Assembly (NCBI RefSeq): GCF_023101765.2 | Contig: NC_064214.1 | Span: 10,174,001 to 10,238,000, forward strand | Reading direction: 5' to 3' | DNA length: 64,000 bases | From: Spodoptera frugiperda | Taxonomy: Eukaryota; Arthropoda; Insecta; Lepidoptera; Noctuidae | Shown: in pieces, positions 49,701 through 53,981 of the stretch | Position numbering within the stretch: position 1 is the stretch's first letter | Layout: each line of letters opens with the position of its first letter | The notes under the pieces: model-generated | What the model saw: only the letters and a program-made list of their open reading frames with translations | The model's database searches: none | What the model was told of the DNA's origin: nothing | Position numbers and translations under genes: made by a program

Positions 49701-52079
49701 CTTAATAGGAGATCAAATGACATATATGACATACTCCTTTCATTTCTTACAATTCCTTTCTATCTCTTTTTAAATGGCTACCTTTTCACCCATCCACGCT
49801 TAAACTTAACATTCGCTTTGTCATTTAAGTATTATAACTTTCGTGAGACATACTTAATTAATTATTCTGTTATCGGCTTAATCCTGCAATTGCTTAACGA
49901 GGAACTCGTCTAGTTTCAAGCCATGCTAAGGGCTCATATTCATTCATTCACATTCATCAGCATTCCGCGACACACAACGCGGCGATTGTCGTGCTGCTAC
50001 TGAAACTAGTCGAGTTCCTCGTGAAACAGTTACAGGAATAAGCCGATAACATATTAATTATTAATTCGCTTTATAAACATATTTTTTATTCCATATTTGA
50101 CGTTTATACCAAGAGAATCAACCATCTTCTAGCTTCTCTGTAATCAGCGCCACATGCATACTTCCTCTAACATATTCAGGTCTTATATTTTCTTATTATG
50201 CTACACATTTACATATCTTAAGGTTTTCATCTCCGCTTCATGTAGTTTTCTTACATCCGTCTCTTTCATTACTCAGCATTCAGTTTTAAATGTAAAGGTA
50301 CTAAGTATTATATTTTATTAATATTGTTTAAAACTCCGTGACATTATTTAGGTTCTGATACTATACTACACCTAGCTTCACTGACAGACAGACTGATGGA
50401 CAATTCAATTTGTCGTTTCAAAAGTACCTAATTGAGGATTATTAGAAATAGATGCTTTGACTTTGGTAATTCTGAAAGTCGGAGAGCATAAATTAAACTT
50501 TGTCCTACTAGTATAATTATATGTATATGGGGTCTTCTAACTGCAACTACTTTAAACTGCAAAATAACTACCAACTTCTGAAATCTTGAACGCTATACCT
50601 TTTTATTTTAAAACTAATATAATTTGAGTTACATATGTATATGTACAGAGTATGTATTACCGCATACAGTGTATCTATCTAAACATGTGTTAACTGACAC
50701 TTTGGTTTATTATGTTTGGTTACAATAATTTATTATATTTAAATGTATAATTTATCCTCATTTTTGAACATGAAATACATAAGCTATAAATAATTACATT
50801 ATCATGTAATGCAGGTAAATGCGATATATATTTTTGTGTTATGTTAAATTGGGTTTATTCCATTCTGAATAATTAATTTTGTAGTTAGTATAAATGAATA
50901 TTTTCTTTACTAAGACGTACGACCATATCGTAAAGTTATACTACATAGCATCACGCCTTTGTATTCTTGAACAGGGTGAGCAGAAGTGCTCTATGTAGAC
51001 ATAGCTTCCGATTGTAAGGTAGTAATAGGGATCGACTAGCCAACATTGCTTCGTTAAGAAAGCAACCCTAGTTGCGTCCACTCAACTTATGTTACAGATT
51101 TGTATTTTATTCCATAGCCTGTACCCTGGACAATTTTCAGGCGTAGTATTTCATAATACTTTTTTCCTTGATGACAACCGAGTCTCTAATACAAAGTCGT
51201 CGACTATACTGCCAGTGACGAGTGGTGGCGGCAGATTTTCATAATGCATTTCATAGTACAAAAAAAGAAATAAAACGTATTACCATTCTATTTTCAAATA
51301 ATGATTAGTAGACATTTAATTTTCTTGATGAGTCATTGAACAAAAGCCGTTTGTGAAATTATAGTACAATATTCTAAATTTGAAAAAGAAAACAGAACTC
51401 CGTTCATAAATAAAATAAATGGCCAGTAATTTTCTACGCCTATAAGTGGATACGATTATGTTTTTATGAAACGTATATTACTTTTTTTATTCTAAGCTTT
51501 GAAATCCCTATTACTGTTATGTTTTTTTTATTTTTATGAGAACATAGTTAAATTAATTTTCTACGTTCTAATATGTTACGCTAGATGATATCGATATAAT
51601 ACGCTAATCTATTCATCCTTAAGGTTAAAATACTGGTCAAAGGAACACAGTTGCGTAAGCCTTTTGCGTAGTACGTTGTAGAAAGGATGAAAACATACAG
51701 CCGAGACGAAGATTTTCATCTTAAAGTTAAGCCATATCGGTATCCTCACAAATTCGATATTTAACACTCCGACTAAAATCGCGAAGACAAAGACAACATC
51801 GATAGTTTTCGATTCCCATATTCCCGTTCATATATTTATTTATTTATAGGGTGTCGACATAACAAAGATCCTTTTCTATAATAAAACATACTGCGCATCA
51901 AGTATTTTGTTCATAAAACGACTTTTTTTAAGCAGAACGTTAAAAAAACTCGTAACTTGATGAGCATGTCACAATGTACTTAATGCACAATTTTATTATG
52001 TAGTCTTAATGATTGTTTTCCACTGACCTGAGTCGACTGGCGCTATGTCGGGACCGTCGTGGGGCGCTAGCATCTTCAT
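4623..52079 (-). CDS. Syt4: Synaptotagmin 4, ten coding exons, 438 aa
   Basis: Exons in transcript order: 52079-52028, 24674-24549, 24210-24026, 23556-23402, 9763-9629, 7523-7410, 6982-6871, 6150-6023, 5331-5139, 4739-4623. Every junction has AG and GT borders and phases match, giving 1317 nt. Residues about 25-49 are a membrane span followed by RRR; 60-163 are a Pro/Ser-rich linker; C2A is about 164-290; C2B about 297-425; the C-terminus has a WHxL motif (W433-L436). Synaptotagmin 4 is a vesicle protein of neurons and other secretory cells; in flies it is linked to postsynaptic retrograde signalling. C2A has FYG..., LSFDR and REI segments like vertebrate Syt4/11, with Ser253 replacing a calcium-ligand Asp and Glu195 near another. 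C2B keeps D329, D335, D392 and D394, with E400 at the fifth position, and a KKK polybasic strand (351-353). Length is close to the family (about 425 aa in mammals). Identity as Syt4 rather than Syt1/7 is firm. Confidence 0.95.
5139..5331 (-). CDS. Syt4: Syt4 coding exon 9, C2B core
   Basis: Encodes residues 336-400: YVKMYLLYNGQRIAKKK with the polybasic strand, then TLNPVFNESFVFEVP and LLVLDWDRVTKNE with D392, D394 and E400. Acceptor CCACAG, donor GTACGC. Confidence 0.96.
5840..5991. mobile_element. Fold-back MITE in Syt4 intron 8
   Basis: Two arms related by inversion (ACACTGGCTCC...TCTAGCTAGAAAA and TTTTCTAGCTACAC...GGCCAGCGTGT) with a short centre. It ends 31 bases from the exon 8 splice donor. 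Confidence 0.7.
6023..6150 (-). CDS. Syt4: Syt4 coding exon 8, start of C2B
   Basis: Encodes residues 294-336. GRGEVLVSLCWQP opens C2B; KARNLPKMDVTGLADP is calcium loop 1 with D329 and D335. Acceptor GTAG just before ATGCGTAGC, donor GTTCGT after GACCC. A fold-back repeat starts 31 bases beyond the donor. Confidence 0.94.
6213..6439. mobile_element. MITE in Syt4 intron 7
   Basis: Inverted ends GGGGGCCTACTC and GAGTAGGCCCCC bound 227 bp of AT-rich sequence. Confidence 0.65.
6871..6982 (-). CDS. Syt4: Syt4 coding exon 7, end of C2A
   Basis: Encodes residues 256-293, starting RYSRDEIIGEV (calcium loop 3 and the following strand) and ending CREIQPRSLK. Exit phase is 0. Acceptor TTTCCAG, donor GTACAA. 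Confidence 0.95.
7410..7523 (-). CDS. Syt4: Syt4 coding exon 6, C2A core
   Basis: Encodes residues 218-256, including DEDFTFYGI and VVLSFDR. Ser253 sits where calcium-binding synaptotagmins have Asp. This is the substitution known for Syt4 and Syt11. Acceptor CTTCCAG, donor GTCTGG. Confidence 0.96.
7939..7998. repeat. Microsatellite (GTCTGTTT)n inside the Helitron
   Basis: About seven head-to-tail copies of an 8-base unit, the last ones drifting (GTTCGTCTG). Confidence 0.9.
8297..8598. repeat. Tandem duplication, 150-bp period
   Basis: Both units start AATTCTATGTCGATCGTTAC and end ...AACGGAGTATA, with few differences. It is a recent duplication inside the Helitron-like element. Confidence 0.85.
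9629..9763 (-). CDS. Syt4: Syt4 coding exon 5, C2A first half
   Basis: Encodes residues 173-218. NLPGREPAGPDPYVK is calcium loop 1. D200 is retained, but the earlier loop Asp seen in Syt1 and in vertebrate Syt4 (AMD) is missing; Glu195 is nearest. It ends KHKVKTR-like (QHKVKTR), a Syt4-class signature. Confidence 0.95.
9834..10015 (-). mobile_element. SINE-like insert with 16-bp target duplication
   Basis: TTGGAGTGACGTGCCT is present intact at 9818-9833 and 10016-10031. The T-run at the left end is a poly(A) tail on the minus strand, so the element was inserted by target-primed reverse transcription. It lies 55 bases from Syt4 exon 5. Confidence 0.8.
11121..11728. mobile_element. Composite element: fold-back ends with nested family D
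   Basis: Ends starting GTCAATTTCCAAAACGGGCG and its diverged inverse stretch over about 70 bp. Between them lies a whole family D unit (11243-11655), so D appears to have landed inside an older element. Confidence 0.65.
11243..11655 (-). mobile_element. Family D element, copy 1
   Basis: Inverse of 39527-39890. Shared landmarks are ACTAGTGGTCGCCTAGTGG at one end and CAAAGTTTTTGCATCACGT at the other. Carries about 20 extra bases (CAAACTTTATGTTGGGGTCT) also found at about 11922-11943. Confidence 0.75.
12370..12476 (-). mobile_element. Family B element, 3' fragment
   Basis: Minus-strand copy of the B tail: CATCAGGTGAT, GGTGTCCATGGGCGGC and a T-run (12370 on) matching the poly(A). Confidence 0.75.
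12636..12925 (+). mobile_element. Family B element, full-length
   Basis: Starts GTGCCATGCTTCGGCACGAT and ends CCATAAAAAAA. Shares the CATGGGCGGCGGCGATTGC core with the copies at 43876 and 44531. An A-tailed, retrotransposed family without coding capacity. Confidence 0.8.
13484..13514. repeat. Short hairpin
   Basis: CTGCCAAGCGG and CCGCTTGGCAG pair perfectly around a short loop. Confidence 0.7.
13606..13692 (-). mobile_element. Family A SINE-like element, truncated
   Basis: Minus-strand copy holding only the 5' half (GGAGCTGCGGACTACC... on the minus strand). Confidence 0.8.
14182..14324 (-). mobile_element. Family A SINE-like element
   Basis: Nearly full copy on the minus strand, TTTTGAGGGG at the tail end and GCAGCTCCGGG at the head. 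Confidence 0.8.
14398..14639. mobile_element. MITE with 18-bp inverted ends
   Basis: TTTCCACGCTTGCCAAGG (14401-14418) mirrors CCTTGGCAAGCATGGAAA (14619-14636), one mismatch; 242 bp, no coding potential. Confidence 0.75.
15838..15990 (-). mobile_element. Family B element, fragment
   Basis: Minus-strand B sequence: AACGCTTGCGTTGT, CGATCAGAATG and GGGCCGGTTCG landmarks. Both ends are lost. Confidence 0.7.
16164..16302. mobile_element. Possible small MITE
   Basis: CTTATCTTAGGT and ACCTAAGATAAG form 12-bp perfect inverted ends. No target duplication seen. Confidence 0.4.
17408..17703. mobile_element. Family C TIR element, copy 1
   Basis: Ends GTGCTTTGCCACCAGAGATG and CATCTCTGGTGGAAAAACAC are inverted. 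The inner GATGTAATAGCTAAG and CTCGAGTATGCGATGTAT recur in three other copies. Confidence 0.8.
18768..18920 (+). mobile_element. Family A SINE-like element
   Basis: Plus-strand copy, GCTGCGGCTACGGACTACC to CCCTTTCAGAAA. Confidence 0.8.
19637..19905. repeat. Two-unit tandem repeat, about 153-bp period
   Basis: CAGCTTTATGTCTTTGGGAT occurs at 19666 and again at 19819, with similar flanks. Because 153 is a multiple of three, a 166-codon open frame crosses both units without being a gene. Confidence 0.75.
20407..20494. repeat. 88-bp direct repeat, left copy
   Basis: CGCTACTCCACAGTTTTATT through ATGGAGCAA; repeated at 20865-20952 with about six differences, on the other side of the family E MITE. 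Confidence 0.85.
20493..20864. mobile_element. MITE family E, copy 2, with inner double hairpin
   Basis: AATAGGGTAGATGAC to GTCATCATCC-type end. Inside are a 35-bp palindrome (ACTTTCGAAGATAATA and its mirror) and, directly after it, a second palindrome centred in ATCGATATATTATATCGAT. Confidence 0.8.
20865..20952. repeat. 88-bp direct repeat, right copy
   Basis: Matches 20407-20494, including CATTATATGGCGCCTACAGC and CGACTATGGAGCAA. Confidence 0.85.
21955..22142 (+). mobile_element. Short Helitron-like element
   Basis: A|TCACTACATAGTATAAAAC at the start and GCGGGTCGCTAG|T at the end; no ORF. Close relative at 25935-26119. Confidence 0.7.
23224..23370 (+). mobile_element. Family A SINE-like element beside Syt4 exon 4
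   Basis: GGAGCGGCGGACTACC to CCCCTCAAAAAA. The tail ends about 30 bases from the exon 4 donor. Confidence 0.8.
23402..23556 (-). CDS. Syt4: Syt4 coding exon 4, linker end and start of C2A
   Basis: Encodes residues 122-173, an acidic/Thr-rich linker ending in GRLGDLHFKLR, the conserved first beta strand of C2A. Acceptor AACCAG at 23557-23558 and donor GTAAGTG at 23401-23400. A family A repeat ends only about 30 bases past the donor. Confidence 0.92.
23661..23822 (-). mobile_element. tRNA-derived SINE, family H
   Basis: B box seen as the reverse complement of GGGAATCGAACCCACC. The tail TTGTCCCATACTGGGATTT marks its other end. In Syt4 intron 3. Confidence 0.75.
24026..24210 (-). CDS. Syt4: Syt4 coding exon 3, proline-rich linker
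   Basis: Encodes residues 60-121, rich in Pro, Ser and Ala (GKRGPDKALVFQPP...YLRKSPSP). It is GC-rich, unlike the introns. Acceptor CCAG and donor GTAAG fit; phase enters at codon position 2 and leaves at 0. The two other open frames here are shadows. Linkers vary widely among synaptotagmins, so assignment rests on splice phase and continuity. Confidence 0.9.
24336..24520 (+). mobile_element. Family B element, 3'-truncated, in Syt4 intron 2
   Basis: GCCATGATTCGGCACGAATA to CCCCAAAAGGTAGG. It stops about 30 bases from the exon 2 donor. Confidence 0.75.
24549..24674 (-). CDS. Syt4: Syt4 coding exon 2, membrane segment
   Basis: Encodes residues 18-60, with a hydrophobic stretch from TLWLVV to CWIA and then RRR, the typical single synaptotagmin anchor with cytoplasmic basic stop-transfer residues. 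The acceptor TTTAG is at 24675-24676 and the donor GTAAG at 24548-24547. The open frame runs on into both introns, but only this part is coding. Confidence 0.93.
24766..24991. mobile_element. Family C TIR element, copy 2
   Basis: GTGCTTCTCCACCAGAGATG and CATCTCTGATGGAAAAGCAC are inverted ends. It lies 90 bases upstream of the exon 2 acceptor. Confidence 0.8.
25888..25930. repeat. Shared 43-bp repeat fragment
   Basis: AGTTTCGAGTCACAGAGGGA and CTCTTCAT.ATGAGCAGCGTG also occur at about 9413-9452. Confidence 0.6.
25935..26119 (+). mobile_element. Short Helitron-like element, second copy
   Basis: A|TCACTACATAGTATAAAAC start and GGTCGCTAG|T end, as at 21955-22142. Confidence 0.7.
26696..26890 (+). 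mobile_element. tRNA-derived SINE, family H, near full length
   Basis: TTGGCGCGGTGTCTTGG (A-box region) and AGCGGGTTAAATTGCC (decayed B box), then the shared body TTGTTGTTTCGGGTCTGG and tail. Confidence 0.75.
27041..27164. mobile_element. Small MITE with 15-bp inverted ends
   Basis: TCTCTACATAGAGTCC and GGACTCTATGTAGAGA bound 124 bp. Confidence 0.6.
27465..27610 (+). mobile_element. Family G repeat
   Basis: TCAAAGTCAAAGAC, ACTTTTGAACGTCAAAG and TCGGTCAGTCCTCTA landmarks, shared with 42032, 57945 and the inverse copies at 28176 and 50372. Confidence 0.65.
28071..28168 (+). mobile_element. Family A SINE-like element, 3' truncated
   Basis: CGGAGTTGCGGACTACC to AAGAGTCTGACAC; it meets an inverse family G copy directly. 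Confidence 0.75.
28176..28318 (-). mobile_element. Family G repeat, inverse
   Basis: Contains GCTCGTTCTTCCCCATT, TTTGTCGTTTCAAAAGTGCC and ends TTTGACTTTGG. Confidence 0.65.
28924..29053 (-). mobile_element. tRNA-derived SINE, family H, body only
   Basis: Tail and body (AGGATTTTCTCCTGTGTCG, ACAAGTTCACATACACATGA) on the minus strand, without the tRNA head. Confidence 0.65.
29425..29472. repeat. Solo arm of the fold-back MITE at 49856
   Basis: TCGAGTTCCTCATCAAACAG and AGCCTATAACATAATAATTA match the right arm of that element; the other arm is absent. Confidence 0.55.
29500..29680 (+). mobile_element. Helitron-type repeat fragment
   Basis: GAGTTTCTTTGTTTGAACGC, ATTCTCCAGAACTA and ACATCACGCTACGATCAATA resemble a widespread lepidopteran Helitron body. 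No CTAG end was found. Confidence 0.45.
30359..30921. mobile_element. hAT-like non-autonomous element, 563 bp
   Basis: Ends CAGGGCCGTATTAC and the inverse of CAGGGGCGGATTAC, flanked by 8-bp duplications TCAGTGAC (30351-30358) and TCAGTAAC (30922-30929). This is the hAT target length. No transposase frame. Confidence 0.8.
31894..32040 (+). mobile_element. Family A SINE-like element
   Basis: CGGAGCTGCGGACTATC to CCCGCTCAAAAAAA, with a short internal deletion near GGAACGGGTCAG. Confidence 0.8.
32430..32668 (+). mobile_element. tRNA-derived SINE, family H
   Basis: Head GCCGCGTAACGTGCAGCGG and tail CCTAGTGTGGGACAACGTTT. The body carries an extra GCAATTGCTCTCTTCTTT segment. Confidence 0.7.
32949..33103 (+). 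mobile_element. Family A SINE-like element with target duplication
   Basis: Intact: starts at the GGAGCTGCGG head and ends in an A run. The 17-base AAGTAAAAGTAACATCT is present at both 32932-32948 and 33104-33120. This is the cleanest proof that family A moves by retrotransposition. Confidence 0.9.
34447..34500 (-). mobile_element. Helitron 3' end fragment
   Basis: On the minus strand CCGCGGACGAAGTCGCG-type hairpin then AGCAAAACCTAG before a T. Confidence 0.5.
35735..35767 (+). mobile_element. Helitron 3' end remnant
   Basis: GGGGCGAAGCCACTGGCGGA then AGCTAG before a T. The 5' limit is not visible. Confidence 0.35.
36130..36300 (+). mobile_element. Retroelement tail-like repeat
   Basis: AAATTTCATCAAAATCCGTT and AGTAGTTTCAGCATGACGGA resemble a common lepidopteran repeat. 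It supplies most of a meaningless 128-codon open frame. Confidence 0.45.
36681..36698. repeat. Perfect 18-bp GC palindrome
   Basis: ATACCGCGGCCGCGGTAT reads the same on both strands; just before it GCTACGCCGTAGC is a second small palindrome. Confidence 0.9.
36893..37181. mobile_element. MITE family E, copy 3
   Basis: Shares GTGACGTCACTTCTATATAC and ends CGTCATCATCCCTATT. Its left tip has lost AATAGGG. Confidence 0.75.
37308..37357. repeat. Duplicated 16-bp palindrome, 34-bp period
   Basis: CGATTGTCGACAATCG occurs at 37308-37323 and 37342-37357, each preceded by AACATAAAATATAT. Confidence 0.9.
37766..38074. mobile_element. Family C TIR element, copy 3 (inverse)
   Basis: Right end CGCAGGTGGAAAAGCACC is intact. 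The left end begins inside the TIR at GATGTGCTATGC. Confidence 0.75.
39527..39890 (+). mobile_element. Family D element, copy 2
   Basis: AATACGTGATGCAAAAACTTTG to GCCACTAGGCGACCACTAGT; inverse of 11243-11655, without the 20-base extra block. Confidence 0.75.
40166..40243. repeat. Two-unit tandem repeat, 45-bp period
   Basis: TTATGT.AAA.GGAAATCCAG then TTATGA.ATCTAC occurs twice. Confidence 0.7.
41235..41372 (-). mobile_element. tRNA-derived SINE, family H
   Basis: Minus strand head GGCGTGGTTGCTGGGC, decayed B box (reverse of AGAAATCGAACCCG) and body. Confidence 0.7.
42032..42170 (+). mobile_element. Family G repeat
   Basis: TCAAAGTCAAAGTCAAAGC start, then GTGTAGCTTCAAATGGAGAA and an A-rich end. 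Confidence 0.65.
42776..42962 (+). mobile_element. LINE-tail-like repeat
   Basis: CCCGTCAAAATCGGTTTAGC and GAACAAACAGACTGACAGAC are typical of an abundant lepidopteran non-LTR tail. Confidence 0.5.
43359..43553 (+). mobile_element. Family A SINE-like element with internal hairpin
   Basis: Flanked by TTAATGTAATTCT (43346-43358) and TTTATGTAATTCT (43554-43566). Its 3' part is inverted-duplicated (43485-43532): GGGGAAAATTATCCAATGAC against its mirror, 20 bp perfect. Confidence 0.8.
43876..44171 (+). mobile_element. Family B element, full-length
   Basis: GAGCCATGCTTCGGCACGAA to ACCATAAAAAAAA. Confidence 0.8.
44531..44801 (+). mobile_element. Family B element, near full-length
   Basis: GAGAGCCATGCTGCACCAAT to ATAATAAAAAAA, 360 bases after another copy in the same orientation. 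Confidence 0.8.
45098..45387. mobile_element. MITE with about 58-bp inverted ends
   Basis: ATATAAGGTGTTCCAAAA... mirrors ...TTTTAGAACACCTTATAT; the arms also share CCACGGCTTTAA and AGTGTTGTGTTTGAA. Confidence 0.8.
45520..45610 (+). mobile_element. tRNA-derived SINE, family H, fragment
   Basis: TTGTGTAACTCACAAATTAC and TTCCGGGTCTGGGTGTCATG match the H body. Confidence 0.55.
47050..47320. mobile_element. Family C TIR element, copy 4
   Basis: TGCTTTTTCACCAGAGATGT start, CATTTCTGTTGGAAAAACAC end; inner GCGATGTATCGAGCA. Confidence 0.75.
48107..48265 (-). pseudogene. RTE-type LINE reverse transcriptase C-terminal remnant
   Basis: The minus strand reads WNGKRKRGRPQKRWNNDL, then RQVARITWGRVDIERSEW and RRLVKAFAIWQTD before a stop. 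The GRPxKRW...W..ExW pattern is the usual C-terminus of RTE-like LINE proteins. 5'-truncated, with no catalytic part. Confidence 0.7.
48709..48862 (-). mobile_element. Family A SINE-like element
   Basis: Minus-strand copy from the TTTTTTCTTGAGGGGGAAAA tail to the GCAGCTCCGGG head. Confidence 0.8.
49856..50066. mobile_element. Fold-back MITE with about 63-bp arms
   Basis: AATTAATTATTCTGTTATCGG... with ...CCGATAACATATTAATTATT as its mirror; inner arms GAGGAACTCGTCTAGTTTCA and inverse. Confidence 0.8.
50372..50472 (-). mobile_element. Family G repeat, inverse fragment
   Basis: CTTCACTGACAGACAGACTG, TTTGTCGTTTCAAAAGTACC and GCTTTGACTTTGG. Confidence 0.6.
52028..52079 (-). CDS. Syt4: Syt4 coding exon 1 (start exon)
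   Basis: Encodes residues 1-17 plus the first base of codon 18 (starts MKMLAPHDG). The first ATG is 52079-52077 and a second in-frame ATG lies two codons later. The donor GTCAGT follows at 52027. I chose this start because exon 2 opens in matching phase and the peptide gives the short luminal N-terminus expected before the membrane span. No other in-frame exon joins better, but an upstream leader exon cannot be excluded. Confidence 0.85.
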
Positions 52080-52189
52080 CGTGATGGCACCTGGTAGCAC
52101 GCTACTTGACACCGACACCGTGGCGAATTACTTCACAGTTTCAACCGAAAAAACGACGATTAATCGGGAAAATAAGGGAAAATAACCGG

Positions 52190-52345
52190 AGCCCAACAGG
52201 CTGTTTCGACACTGCACTATCGATTGAAGCTGTGAGGGTAGTCGCGCATGCGTGCGGCGCGCGGACTTGGCGCCTGCGCGCTCGCCCGCGCCGCCATGTT
52301 TGCCCGGAAAGACGTCACGTGACAGTTGACAGTTTAAGGCGCGTT
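52190..52345 (-). promoter_or_regulatory. Syt4: Putative Syt4 promoter and 5' UTR block
   Basis: A GC-rich island in AT-rich DNA, 110-265 bases upstream of the Syt4 start. It has CGCGCATGCGTGC (52243-52255), close to the NRF1/Ewg palindrome; a second CCTGCGCGC-like site near 52272; GCCGCCAT (YY1/Pho type) near 52290; and GACGTCACGTGAC (52311-52323), overlapping a CRE half and an E-box. A 26-codon upstream ORF starts at the minus-strand ATG 52296-52294, if transcription starts above it. The start site itself cannot be placed. Confidence 0.5.
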
Positions 52346-52615
52346 TCCGCTGTTAATAATTGACGTGATATCTAATTTTCCTATGACTAATGTGTTTATC
52401 CCCCTTTCGTTCGGGAAATGGATGGTTGTATTGCAGTAATTTTTATAGATTGTTTCTTTTGATAATGGGGTCGGTGGTATAAGCAAGTTTAAAGCTGCTT
52501 GAATAGGAATGTTGTTCTTTACAATTTGTAAAACTATTTTTACTACTTTTTTTGTATAAAGAGAGAACTTTTTGTAGAGACTAGTTTCTTTTTACTAGGT
52601 ATTTAGCGAACAGTA

Positions 52616-53586
52616 GGGGAAAGTGGGGTAAACGCGAACGCGGGGTAAACCCGAACCCAATAGTTTTAATATGTTAGAAAGATATAGCTGTATATCACTC
52701 GCCGGTAACTCAGAGATCACGCTACCACCAGCGCCAGTCAACGACACGGGAGACGGGGGCGCACGTACTTTTCAAGGTATGCCAATTTTAATATTTTCAA
52801 TGTTTTCGATGTAATTTTTTGATAAATTGGAGTTGGTGTAGCTTTATTTCTATTGAGAATAGTTATTTAACCTTTACATAGTGGGAAACTTACATACTAA
52901 ACCATTCAAATGACAGTGACGCATTTGGTAAAAGTTATAACTTAAAATATTTTTTCCATTTTATTTTTTTCGACCCGGTGGGGTAAAGGCGAACGCTGCA
53001 TGTCGGGTAATCTCGAACGTTCGGCATTACTCCTCTCTCCTTTTTTTGTTAGTTCCCTGTTCATTTTTTTTTCCAACTAGCCACTGGCAAATAGGGTATA
53101 GTGTTTTCCAGTCTATGTTGATTTCTTTGTGGCACTAAATTATGTTGTCGGGTGATTTTGATAATGCTAAACATCAAATAAATTATTTCAGATGCCCCGT
53201 AATTATAAAAGTAAAAACTGAAACTAAATACAGTTTAGAGGATCTCAAAAAGGTTATAGTCGATGTTCAAAACAAGAAACTCAGCATTGGCAGAGCAGCA
53301 AATACTTGTGTTCCAAAAACTACAATTTACCTTAGTAATGTTAGTACGTGATTACCCCACTTGGTGTTCGGCTTTACCCGACATCAGTTGGGTAAAACCG
53401 AACACTAAGGGTTTTGTTTTTCGGTCATTTTATTACATTTTATTAAAAAAAATAATGATGTTGATTAGTAATACGTTAGCTAGATAAGTAAAGTTTATAA
53501 TTTAATAATTAAAGAAACTCTGTGATTTAATTCCACTGTGTTATTTATATTTTCCCTTAGGTGTTCGTGTTTCCCCCACTTTCCCC
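52616..53586. mobile_element. Pogo/Tigger-like DNA transposon remnant, 971 bp
   Basis: Terminal inverted repeats start GGGGAAAGTGGGG at one end and read GGGGAAAGTGGGGG at the other. TA dinucleotides flank both (52614-52615 and 53587-53588), the Tc1/mariner-pogo target. Sub-terminal motifs of the form GGGTAAAnnCGAAC recur in both halves. It fills most of the gap between the Tm1 3' end and the Syt4 promoter. Confidence 0.85.
53192..53345 (+). pseudogene. Transposase N-terminal psq-type HTH remnant
   Basis: After ATTATTTCAG, which looks like the element's own splice acceptor, the frame begins MPRNYKSK. It then needs a one-base shift to continue as TKYSLEDLKKVIVDVQ and KLSIGRAAN, the pattern of the pogo/CENP-B-type psq helix-turn-helix. 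It ends soon after TTIYL. Broken by frameshift and lacking any DDE domain. Confidence 0.7.
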
Positions 53587-53714
53587 TACATCATTTGATT
53601 TCTAGAAACAAATTGGGTTTATGTACAAATCAGAAGGCTTTGAACTATAATAAAAATACCCATGTTCTGAAAATTTTCATTCTTTTTAGAGAAATAAAAA
53701 ATAACAAAAAAAGG

Positions 53715-53898
53715 AACTTGTTATAAATTAATTTTATTGAAAATCGTAAATAAATTTACATAATATATTAATAAATATTACATCACGTGTACAAACGTAT
53801 TTGTTTTCTTGTAAAGTGTGTGTGTGTCGGTGGCAGCGAGCTGCGTGTGTGTACGTGTGTTGTTTGTGTGTGTGTGAATGTGTGGAAGGAGTGGGTGT
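53715..53898 (-). other. Tm1: Tm1 3' UTR, distal isoform
   Basis: Runs from the TAG to about 20 bases beyond AATAAA on the minus strand (53738-53733). It contains a CA/GT-rich simple repeat (about 53816-53882) in the transcript. The exact cleavage site is not visible. Confidence 0.65.
53733..53738 (-). terminator. Poly(A) signal AATAAA, Tm1 distal isoform
   Basis: Canonical hexamer on the minus strand, 161 nt after the distal stop codon and the first such hexamer met. Confidence 0.65.
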
Positions 53899-53981
53899 CT
53901 AGTATCCGGCCAGCTCAGCGAAGGTGGAGTCCATCTCGTCGGCCAAGCTCTTGTATCTGTCCTTGTTGATTCCAAGCTCAT
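53899..53981 (-). CDS. Tm1: Tm1 alternative last exon, distal
   Basis: Encodes residues 258-284 and TAG: (D)ELGINKDRYKSLADEM then DSTFAELAGY. Acceptor TTAAACAG at 53982-53983. Matches the muscle tail of insect Tm1. Confidence 0.95.

Larger units (their letters stand above)
24675..52027. other. Syt4 intron 1, 27.4 kb, repeat-filled
   Basis: Separates the start exon from the membrane-segment exon. Long first introns often hold enhancers, but none can be picked out here. It carries a hAT-like element, families A, B, C, D, E, G and H, fold-back MITEs and LINE tails. Stretches about 33121-34446, 38075-39519, 46021-47049 and 50473-52027 show no repeat or gene I recognise. Confidence 0.65.

Noticed and set aside
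52106..52363. 85-codon plus-strand frame in the GC-rich block
   Set aside because: Arg/His-rich translation of a promoter-like region, with no family likeness.
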